Below are positions 23,069 to 32,310 of a stretch of DNA of 48,853 nt, piece by piece. The DNA lies in the NCBI GenBank assembly GCA_018399335.1, contig JAGYNM010000004.1, positions 1-48,853 on the forward strand. The letters run 5' to 3'. Under the pieces are notes generated by a model. It was not told the DNA's origin, made no database searches, and saw only the letters and a list, made by a program, of their open reading frames with translations. The DNA is from Bacteroidales bacterium. GTDB lineage: Bacteria > Bacteroidota > Bacteroidia > Bacteroidales > F082. The translations under genes were made by a program, and so were the position numbers. Position 1 is the first letter of the stretch; every line of letters begins with the position of its first letter.

Positions 23069-24010
23069 GTGGATAATATACAAACATTTAAAGCAAACGG
23101 AAAACTCCTGCTAACGGGGGAGTATCTTGTGCTTTATGGCGCCAATGCACTTGCTATGCCTGTCAATAAAGGACAGCAAATGGAGATAAGCACAACTGTA
23201 AATACCGGAAGCCCAAAAATTATCTGGGAAGCTTACAAAGCTGACGGACTATGGTTCAGCGTAACATTTAAACTTTCGGACTTCAGCATAGTGGAAACAT
23301 CAGATGCAATGCGGGCTAATAAGTTACAACTGATCTTAATTACTTTGCAGCAACTCAATCCTACAATTTTTGCCAAACAACAAAACTATCATTTTCGCAC
23401 CCGGATGGATTTTGCCCCAGAATGGGGTTTTGGCAGCAGTTCAACGCTCATAGTAATGCTTTCGCGCTGGGCCAAAGTGAATCCCTATACTTTGTTGAAT
23501 TTCTCTATTGGCGGCTCGGGATACGATATCGCTTGCGGTATGGTTTCAGAACCAATTATCTATCAATTAAAAGGATTACAACCACAACACCGACCCGTAA
23601 ACTTCGATCCGCCTTTTAAATCACATCTGTATTTTGTTTATCAGGGCAAAAAACAAGACAGCGCAAAAGCTATTCGCAAGTTTCAGGAAGAAACCCCACT
23701 CGAAAAGATCAAACAAGCTGTTGAAATCCTGAATAAGATTACTGATGAAGTTATCCAATGCAAAAACTTTGATGTTTTTTACGAATTAATGAAACAACAC
23801 GAAACACTGATAGCTGAGCTCACAGGATTAACGCCAATACAATTTTATTACCCTGATTTTAAAGGCGTAATGAAATCGCTGGGTGCCTGGGGGGGCGACT
23901 TTTTGCTGGCTGCTTCCCCTCAGGATGAACAGGAAATGATGCACTATTTTCAACAAAACAACTTGAGCCCTGTTTTTAGATTCGATGATTTAACCATTAA
24001 AGCCCTTTAA
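23069..24010 (+). CDS. GHMP kinase, putative phosphomevalonate kinase
   Basis: GKLLLTGEYLVLYGANALAMPVNKGQ, PEWGFGSSSTLIVMLS, GGSGYDIACGMV. GTG start directly abuts the HMG-CoA reductase stop. Confidence 0.8.
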   Translation: MDNIQTFKANGKLLLTGEYLVLYGANALAMPVNKGQQMEISTTVNTGSPKIIWEAYKADGLWFSVTFKLSDFSIVETSDAMRANKLQLILITLQQLNPTIFAKQQNYHFRTRMDFAPEWGFGSSSTLIVMLSRWAKVNPYTLLNFSIGGSGYDIACGMVSEPIIYQLKGLQPQHRPVNFDPPFKSHLYFVYQGKKQDSAKAIRKFQEETPLEKIKQAVEILNKITDEVIQCKNFDVFYELMKQHETLIAELTGLTPIQFYYPDFKGVMKSLGAWGGDFLLAASPQDEQEMMHYFQQNNLSPVFRFDDLTIKAL

Positions 24011-24012
24011 TA

Positions 24013-25086
24013 ATGCACTATTTGGAAAAAAAATGGCTTTCGGAAGCCAGGCAAATTACTTCTGAAATTCAAGGCCGCCTTTCCTGGCAAAGTCCATCCA
24101 ATATTGCGCTCGTAAAATATTGGGGAAAACATGGTAATCAACTTCCCAACAATCCATCCATTTCATTCACCTTGAGCGAATCGCGCACAGAAACTACGAT
24201 TCATTATTCACCACGGGAGACTAAGGAATCGATCCGTTTCTTCTTCGAAGGAAAGGAAAATAGCGCTTTTGGCCAGAAAATTGAGAGCTTTCTTACGTCT
24301 ATAAAACCATTTTTTCCTTTTTTGGATCAGCTTCACCTCAAAATTGAGAGCTACAATACCTTCCCCCACTCGTCGGGGATTGCCTCCAGCGCATCAGCGA
24401 TGAGCGCTTTGGTTATGGGAATTCTTGACCTGGAAAAAACAATTAGCGGACAAGCTGTTGATTTAATAAAGGCCTCCTGGTTTTCGCGTTTGGCCTCCGG
24501 AAGCGCCTCACGATCTGTTTATCCCCATGCCGCTTTGTGGGGAAAAACATCAGCTTTGCCAGAAAGTTCCGATCATTATGCAATCGCATTGCAATCGCAT
24601 TTACATCCCATTTTCATGAATTTTCGCGACAGCATTTTAATCACAGATTCTGAGAAAAAAGCTGTTTCAAGTCGTGCAGGTCATGCCCTTATGGATGACA
24701 ATCCTTATGCGAAAGCCAGATACCAAACAGCTAATCAAAATACTATTGAACTGCTTAACGCCTTGCAAAAAGGTGATTTAGAGCACTTTATTCAAATCAC
24801 CGAATCTGAGGCTTTGCAGTTACATGCTTTGATGATGAGCTCCAACCCATCATTCATCTTAATGAAGCCCAACAGCTTAAGCATAATTTCTGCCATTCAG
24901 CATTTTCGTAAAAATACACGAATACCACTTTGTTTTACCTTGGATGCCGGCCCAAATATTCACCTGCTTTATCCCGAGAATTACAAGGAAAAAGTATTGG
25001 ATCTCATTCAAAATGAATTAATCCAATGGTGTCAAAATGAATACTGGATTGACGACAAAACCGGACATGGACCTTCGTCTCTTTAA
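24013..25086 (+). CDS. mvaD: Diphosphomevalonate decarboxylase
   Basis: SPSNIALVKYWGKHGNQLPNNPSISFTLS, FPHSSGIASSASAMSALVMG, RLASGSASRSVYPHAALW, CFTLDAGPNIHLLYPE. Confidence 0.95.
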   Translation: MHYLEKKWLSEARQITSEIQGRLSWQSPSNIALVKYWGKHGNQLPNNPSISFTLSESRTETTIHYSPRETKESIRFFFEGKENSAFGQKIESFLTSIKPFFPFLDQLHLKIESYNTFPHSSGIASSASAMSALVMGILDLEKTISGQAVDLIKASWFSRLASGSASRSVYPHAALWGKTSALPESSDHYAIALQSHLHPIFMNFRDSILITDSEKKAVSSRAGHALMDDNPYAKARYQTANQNTIELLNALQKGDLEHFIQITESEALQLHALMMSSNPSFILMKPNSLSIISAIQHFRKNTRIPLCFTLDAGPNIHLLYPENYKEKVLDLIQNELIQWCQNEYWIDDKTGHGPSSL

Positions 25087-25089
25087 ATA

Positions 25090-26013
25090 ATGAGCACACC
25101 AGAAAAATCATACCCGGGAAAAATCATGCTATTTGGAGAATACAGCATCATTTGTGGCTCCAAGGCCTTGGTTATTCCTTACGATAAAGTGAGTGGCAGG
25201 TGGGAGTTTCAACCGGATGGCATTTCACTATCTGCTTCCATAAGAGATTCTCAAAAAGAACTTAGAAAACTGATTGAGTATTTAAATTCTAAACCAAGCA
25301 TTGCTGATATTATTGATTTGCAGAGTTTTATCAAAGATGTGGAATCTGGTCTCTATTTTAATTCCACCATTCCACAACAATACGGAGTTGGCAGCTCAGG
25401 CGCATTAGTTGCAGCACTATATGATCGTTACAAACGATATAACGAAGGTGATTTGGAGCAATTAAAAACAAACTTAGCGCTTATCGAGTCGGCCTTTCAT
25501 GGCAATAGTTCAGGGATTGACCCACTCTGTTGCTATCTTAACGAAGCTGTTTATATCGACCAAAAAGCCGACCCAAGACCGATAAAGTTATCAAATACTA
25601 ATGAAATATCTGTTTTCCTTATCGACACACATATAAGTTCATCCACAGAGCCTTTAGTATCATATTTCAAAGACAAATTGCTTTATTATTCATTTTTCAA
25701 AAAACTGTTATATTCATATATACCGATAGTTAATAATGCTATTGAAGATTATATCAATCATCGCTATAATGCTCTTTACGAAAAAGTAGAATTCATCGGA
25801 GCAATTCAATTTGAGCTATTTGACAAAATGATTCCTGATGAATTGAAACAGCTATTTAAACCGGATTCTTCCAGACCTTTTCAGCTTAAACTTTGTGGTT
25901 CTGGAGGAGGTGGCTATTTGTTGGGTTTCACCTTAAAACCGGACGAAACTAAATCTTTTTTAGTCGATAAAAATCTCACTTTTCAGTTTCTCAAACCTAC
26001 TAATTTTTGTTAG
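25090..26013 (+). CDS. Mevalonate kinase (GHMP kinase)
   Basis: PGKIMLFGEYSIICGSKALVIPY, QYGVGSSGALVAALYDRY, ESAFHGNSSGIDPLCCYL, LCGSGGGGYLLGFT. Confidence 0.88.
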   Translation: MSTPEKSYPGKIMLFGEYSIICGSKALVIPYDKVSGRWEFQPDGISLSASIRDSQKELRKLIEYLNSKPSIADIIDLQSFIKDVESGLYFNSTIPQQYGVGSSGALVAALYDRYKRYNEGDLEQLKTNLALIESAFHGNSSGIDPLCCYLNEAVYIDQKADPRPIKLSNTNEISVFLIDTHISSSTEPLVSYFKDKLLYYSFFKKLLYSYIPIVNNAIEDYINHRYNALYEKVEFIGAIQFELFDKMIPDELKQLFKPDSSRPFQLKLCGSGGGGYLLGFTLKPDETKSFLVDKNLTFQFLKPTNFC

Positions 26014-26079
26014 CATAATTTTAGCTAATAATTGTCACTTTCTTTTGCAATTAGTCTAAATTATTTGCCTTAATATACC

Positions 26080-26087
26080 TATCTTTG
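26080..26087 (+). promoter_or_regulatory. Candidate Bacteroidota -7 promoter element (TATCTTTG) for the cyanophycinase-like pair
   Basis: Exact match to TAnnTTTG, 38 bp before the ATG at 26125. Confidence 0.45.
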
Positions 26088-26124
26088 TTTAGGCATATAA
26101 GTACAACATATACAGCACGCTACC

Positions 26125-28076
26125 ATGAAAAAGAGTTCTCTTTTATTATTGCAATTGTTATTAGTAGGTTTTGTTGGTTTGAGTCAGACTATTCCCGGAA
26201 AAATAATGCTTGTTGGAGGAGGAAGCGAAACAGCAGGTGGTTGGAGCGATGAGCCCTATACATGGGCAGTAGATGAATCCGCAAATAAACGGGTAGCAAT
26301 TATTGGCGTTAATAATGATGTTAGCGAGTGGTTGCCAAATTATTTCATGGATAACTGCGGAGCTGTTTTTGCAAAGAATTTTATTGTCCCTAACCAATCA
26401 GTTGCTAATCAGCAGAGCGTTTACGATAGTTTGATTACTTATGATGTTGTTTTTTTTCGCGGAGGTGATCAATACGATTATTACAGTCGTTTCAAAAACA
26501 CGCTATTGCAGGAAGCAGTAGCTGAAACTTTTGGAAGTGGCGGGGTTATTGCCGGCACCTCGGCTGGCCTACATATACTTTCCGGTGTAGTTTTCACCGC
26601 CCGCAATGGGACTGTCTATCCTGAAGAAGCAATTGAAAATCCTTACAACCAATACATGACGCTTGCGGATGACTTTTTCAGTTTCATGCCTAATATGGTT
26701 TTTGAAAGTCACACAGCCGAACGTGCCCGATTTGCCAGAGTTATAGGATTCATGGGACGTTGGAAACTTGATGGCAACATTCCTCCACTGGGTATTGCTG
26801 TTGACGACAAATCCGCTTTCTGTATCGGCTCAGATTTGAAGGGCAAAGCTTATGGAACAGGCGCCGTAGGAGTTTATTATGCCGGCGAAGACAATAACTT
26901 CAGGCTTAGCGGACAAAAATTACTGGCAGATAATATTCATGTGAGTCAACTTGTTCATCATACTGAGATTGATCTAAATTCACTTGAAGTATCTGGCTAT
27001 GAAACCCTTATTGAGACTAGTGAATCAGAGGTCTATGGTATTCCACTTTGGTTAAGTGGTTCTGACAATCTCGCACACAATCAGGAATTAATTCAGGAAT
27101 TTTGCAATTTCCAGAATACTTCTGATAGCATCATTCTTATAACGAATCAACAAAATGTTTCGGTTAATAATCTGATCTCACAGCTTAATAACCAGGGTTC
27201 AATCGTATCTGTTGTTGAAGCCAATCCCATGAATGGGAATAATCCAGAAGTTCAACAAAAATTTACATATTGGAAAAAGCTTGTTTTTATCAGAATGATT
27301 ATCTCCAGTTTGATGGATTTTATACAAGGCACACCCAATGGTCAGTTGCTTATGAATCTCATTATCAATGGCTCCAAACAGATTGCAATGATTGGTGGCG
27401 ACCAGGTAGCTTTGCTGGTAAGACAGCGATTTTGAACTATGCCCAGGAATATACAAGCTATGATGGTTGCTGGATATAAGCGATGGTATGGGTTTTCTGC
27501 AAAATATGATCGTAATGCCTAATACTTTTCTCAATCAATCGATAATGAAAATGCCGCAACAAGTGTGCCTTATGCGATGATTTCAGAAATCTTGGTTTTG
27601 GCTTATGGTTATCCGAAGGCAATTATGCACGTTTTCTCCTTCGGATGAAAATTACGAACCTAACTGTCTCAGGTGATTTTCCAGCCATATTGTCCCATAA
27701 ACAACAATACTTTTGGAAAGCTTACGGATCAATCGGCGGTAAGTTCTGGTAACCCAAGTGCCGGATTTAAGCTGTTGACTTACAAATTATTAGACAATAC
27801 AACACCTTTTGTTATTGACCTTACCAACAGCTTAACTGATTTGCGTTCGCAGCAGCTTGTTCCCTATCCTAATCCAGCGACCAACACACTTCAATTAGCA
27901 GAATCTTTTGCCGGAAAATCGTTTTTATCCTTGATTCAGGTGGTAAAACCCAACATTCAGGAATTATTGGCCTGGATGGGAGAGTTGATGTAAGCTTTTT
28001 ATCAGGCGGGAATTACATTATTCAAGTTGTTACAAGTCCTACTAAAATTAACGCATTTAAATTCGGTGTATTATGA
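26125..28076 (+). CDS. Secreted S51-family (cyanophycinase-like) peptidase with C-terminal T9SS sorting domain; frameshifts in the 3' third
   Basis: Signal peptide; GKIMLVGGGSE; FFRGGDQYDYY; GGVIAGTSAGLHILSG nucleophile motif. Frames after ~27300 continue (GKTAILNYAQEYTSYDG, GMGFLQNMIV) and end in LVPYPNPATNTLQL…ILDSGGKTQHSGIIGLDGRVDVSFLSGGNYIIQVVTSPTKINAFKFGVL*. Confidence 0.82.
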
Positions 28077-28857
28077 GAATATTTGGTTGCTTTAAGTCTG
28101 GCTATACTCTTTAGCTTATCAGGGTTTGGTTTTTTGGCCAATCGCAAACTGCTTCTGCGCAGGAGACAAAGGTAAACTATACATTATCAGCGGAGGCAAA
28201 CGTCCGGTATCCATGATACAGGATATTATTGAAGTTTCGGGGATCGATAAACAAAAGACTATGGCATTGTGTTGCCCATGTCGAACAGCGAACCTGATAC
28301 CAGCTTTTATTATGCATGGCTTTCTTTTGCCAACCAGATTTGAAAGGCTTGTTAATTTAAACATACAAGACAAACAGAAATGACCGCTTCGGGCTTGACT
28401 CTGTGTGCGCAATGCGCCGTTGATCTATTTACCGGGAGGGAATCAAAGCAAATTTGGCGCGGAGATCGTTGGCCGCTCACCATTGCATCAGGCCATTCTG
28501 GATGCTTATCAAAACGGAGCAACAATAGCTGGAACAAGCTGGGGCAGCAGTTCAAAGCAAGAAAATGATTACCGGTAATGAACTTAAGTATGAAAAATAC
28601 CGGTGAATACCGCAGTATTGAGGCCAATAATGACGAAATAAGCCGAGGGCTGGGATTGCTGGAGCATGCCATTATTGACCAGCATTTTATCAAGCGGATG
28701 CGCATGAATCATTTGATCGCGGCAGCCATTGAAAACCCGGAGGAATTATTAATCGGGATTGATGAGTCAACAGCAATATTGGTTGATGGAGATGTTGCAC
28801 ATGTGGGCTTATCAGGTAGTTGTTCTTCGGAACAGCAAAAGGGATAAAGGAAAATAA
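28073..28857 (+). CDS. Second cyanophycinase-like (S51) protein, frameshifted
   Basis: ATG overlaps the upstream TGA (ATGA). Frames give GKLYIISGGKRPVSMIQDIIEVSGI, YLPGGNQSKFGAEIVGRSPLHQAILDAYQNGATIAGTS(A)GAAVQSKKMITGNEL, EISRGLGLLEHAIIDQHFIKRMRMNHLIAAAIENPEELLIGIDESTAILVDGD, the characteristic cyanophycinase layout. Confidence 0.82.
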
Positions 28858-28926
28858 AGGATTGTTAGGTGCTGAAGGCATGACGCAGTATTTATCTTCC
28901 AGGTGAACAATTTGACTTAGAGCCAT

Positions 28927-28954
28927 AAAAAGCCCGAAAACTCCGGAGCTTTTT
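28927..28954. terminator. Bidirectional terminator between convergent genes
   Basis: AAAAAGCCCG…CGGAGCTTTTT hairpin flanked by A run and T run, between the cyanophycinase-like gene (+) and the T9SS protein (-). Confidence 0.75.
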
Positions 28955-28970
28955 ATCAGTGCATTCAATT

Positions 28971-29767
28971 TTATTCCTTGAACAACTTACGTGTTTCAAC
29001 TACACGATTAGCCTTTAACACTGTTACAAAGTAAATGCCAGACTCTAAGTTTGCTGTTGCAACTTTTCGCCTGACTGCAATGCCCGATCAATTACAACCT
29101 GACCAAACAGATTCTGAATCCTAATTTGATCAAATTCAGCACCTAAGTTGTTAGCTGATCGTTAAATGGATTGGGATAAACCTTAACTGAAAGAAGCAGA
29201 TTGCTCAATTGTTCCAACACCGTCCCAGAGTTCAAAGCCGCCATTGCTACAAGATTTTGGCCGCCAACTTCAAAGCACATTGTCAAGATAAACGGTTCCA
29301 TTATCAACAAAGCCTTCATCATCATAAAATTTGATCCATGCATAACCAGCCACAGCGCCTTCGGAACAGTACCTGTCCAGCTGATATTCTGCCAAGAAGT
29401 ATCCCCATCTTGCCCAAAAACAGGATCTTCGCCATAGATATCACCACCATCAGCATCATAGAATTCAGCATAAACTTTAATGCTAATCAGCGGGTCATTG
29501 TCAAAAATACCACAGACTGTAAGTGTATTCTTCTCCTGCTGTAACGTCAAATGTAAACGACAGCAGATAAGGCACTTCGGGGCTGTAACAAAGCTAACTT
29601 TACAACTATAATCCCCGTCATACACATTCTCTGTTTCCTGAAAGAGATGCACGTCAGCTCCGGGTTCACTTCATCCGGTAAACCAGTCATTTGGCATCGA
29701 CGCTGTGCCATTGCAGCAGTTCCAACGAACAGTGCAATAATTAATGTAAGTAAAGATAATTTTTCAT
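28971..29767 (-). CDS. Small secreted protein with T9SS C-terminal sorting domain, frameshifted
   Basis: Adding one base at T5 29760-29764 gives MKKLSLLTLIIALFVGTAAMAQRRCQMTGLPDEVNPE. Central ORF 29143-29652; C-terminus VYPNPFNDQLT…FDQIRIQNLFGQVVIDRALQSGEKLQQQTLESGIYFVTVLKANRVVETRKLFKE*. Confidence 0.7.
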
Positions 29768-29802
29768 AAGCATTGATTTTAAAGGTTTATAATTAGGTTG
29801 TA

Positions 29803-30954
29803 TTATCTTAAGATATCAATCGTTATCGCATAAGCATTCACTCCGAGCCAGGGCTCAGGATTTCCGCCATCAAGATCTGATCTGAAAGAATTCCGTTATC
29901 GTACCTATCGGGCACATAGAGTTTTCCTTCATCAGGATCAACAGCAATTCCCCAGCAAAACTTCTCGTTGAAATAGGAATTGATGTTTACAACTTCCCGG
30001 AGCCATCAAGCTTGGCCATAAATACGCCACCAACCCAATCAGCATAATACGGTTTCTGATTGTGGTGAGATCCAACGCGATAGCACCAGCATCAACTCCC
30101 GGAATAATTGCTGAAGTCGGTACCATCAATATTGATGGTATATACGCCTCCGCTAAAATCATATTTATCATTTTACAAAATAGATTTTTTTGTGCAATAC
30201 TGTCATACGCCATTCCCAATGGCAGCTCGGGAGCACCAGTAAAAGTAACAAAGGGCTCTACATTGCTTCCATCAAGATTGCATCGCGAAATCCCCCCTTC
30301 GATGGCCCAGTATAATTTCCCTTCGACTACCACCATTCCATAAGGCGCACCTACCAATGGGTCAGCATCTTCCGAAAGAAAGACCTCCTGATTTTCTCCA
30401 TTTAGATCATATCTGTAAATAAAACCATCCGTATCCGAAACATAAACTTTAGCTCCCTCATAGTCAATGGCAATGCCATAGGGTTTATTGAGACCACCTG
30501 TCGGAAAGTCGAAAACTACGGGTGCATTGCCGTCCAGCCGCACATAATGTACTTTACCCGTTGATCGGGAAGTATAATAGAGTGTGCGAACCTTACCGGC
30601 ATTTGGATCAGCAAGATTCAAAGGAATCTTCTTTTGCAATTCGTTGTAATATAATTCTTCCAACGGTTCAATCGTTAGGCTGATATTGTACAATCCCGGT
30701 TCTTCAATCACAAAAGGTTCCGGGTTTTCTGCTGTTGAGGTGAGACCATTACCAAAATCCCACAAATAGGATTTTGCATTTACGGAAGTATTGGTGAGCG
30801 TAATGGTAGCAGGTGCTAACTGACTGCTTGCCGTAACTTTAAAATCAGCAATGCTGCTTGCCGGAGGAATAGGTTGCTTTTCTTTTTCGCAAGCACTAAA
30901 TAAGACTCCCAAGCTAAGGAGCATCAGACCCAGTATTAAATTTCTTGTTTTCAT
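29803..30954 (-). CDS. PKD-domain lipoprotein with YWTD/NHL-like beta-propeller, C-terminus frameshifted
   Basis: Lipobox LLSLGVLFSACEKEK; PKD motif YLWDFGNGLTSTAENPEP; repeats RTLYYTSRSTGKVHYVRLDG, AKVYVSDTDGFIYRYDLNG, KLYWAIEGGISRCNLDGSNVE. A shifted frame continues to …RSDLDGGNPEPWLGVNAYAITIDILR*. Confidence 0.8.
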
Positions 30955-30971
30955 ATAATCAGGTATTTAGC

Positions 30972-32298
30972 TTAATATCCGGTATTTTGACTCATACCTT
31001 CATGATTATTATTCTGTAATTCTACCAAAGGAATCGGAAACAACAACTGATTAACAGATGTGATATCAGGCAAGATTTCAAGCGCCCTTCCCGTCCTGAT
31101 CAGCTCGAACCAGCGTTTCCCTTCAAAGGCAAATTCTCTTCTTCGCTCTGCCTCAATATCAAGCAGCAATTCCTCATACGTATCACTACTAACCGATGTT
31201 ATTCCAGCGCGAAACCGCAGGATGTTGATATCGTTTCTGATGGCTGCCTTTGACCCTTGAAGCCTGGCTTCGGCTTCGGCCCTAATGAGAAACATTTCTG
31301 CCAATCTGAAAACTGGTACATTATTGGCCATTGTAATCATATCAGGAGTATTTGAGACCATAAGGTGGATTTCCTGCAATAGTAGCATTCAAACGGTTCG
31401 TATCTGACGAATCATAATTGGCTATCAGATCAGCAGATGGTGCTACTTCATATCGGCCACCTTGTGCAGTTGGGAAGAAATATTCTGCCAAACGATTGCC
31501 ATCCTGCTCATTGAAAAGCACTGTAAAAATTGCCTCTGTTCCGGGTTCTCCACTAAAAATATCAGCAAAAACCGGCTCAAGCGCATATTCACCGTCTATT
31601 AGTTCAGTGGCTTTTTCTTTGGCTATTTCGTAATTGCCAAGAGTAAGCGCCACATCAGCTTGTAAAGCCAGTATGCTGCCATTAGTTGCATAGCCGGGAT
31701 TGCTTCCTAAGATTTTTCCCTGAGCAGCCATGAGGTCTGCATTAATAGCTTCATACACTTTGTCAACCGGATCACGTGGCACATTGAGATTATCTCCTAA
31801 ATTGAGTGTTGGCTGAGTTTTTACAGGAACAGGACCAAATAGCCGCACTAAATTATAATGAGTCAGTGCCCTTAAAAAATACAGTTGTGCTGCGGTGCTT
31901 TCCTGCTCTGTCTCATTCATATCACTAATTTCCGGCAGTTTGTAAAGTACATAATTTACCCTGTTGAGTAAGTTGTAATGTGCATTCCAAATAGACTCAA
32001 CGATAATATTGTCAGCGAGCAGGTTATTGTTTTCAAATTGTCCGTATTCCTGCGTTGTGCCTTTCCAGTCGAGGTTATCGGCTGTAAGGTCTGGTATAAT
32101 TACAAGATATCTCCCATACATACCAGTTTGCTGCAAAGCATTGTAACATCCCGTAAGGGCAGTTTCGACACCACGCTTATTCGTGATGGCAAGCTCTCCA
32201 TCAATATAATAGGTAGGTTTTACCTCCAGGATTTTTTCACAACCTGCTATGCCAATGAGAATTAGTAAACTAAGCAAAGTATATATTGTCTTTTTCAT
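30972..32298 (-). CDS. SusD/RagB-family outer-membrane lipoprotein, one frameshift near 31360
   Basis: Lipobox LLILIGIAGCEKILEVKPTYYIDGELAITNKRGVETALTGCYNALQ; AAQLYFLRALTHYNLVRLFGPVPV; in the other ORF VFRLAEMFLIRAEAEARLQGS and RRREFAFEGKRWFELIRTGRA. Confidence 0.92.
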
Positions 32299-32310
32299 GG
32301 TGTAGAGGTT

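Noticed and set aside
27673-27993. ORF 27673-27993 as an independent gene
   Set aside because: It is the C-terminal (T9SS-CTD) fragment of the frameshifted 26125 gene, not a separate protein.
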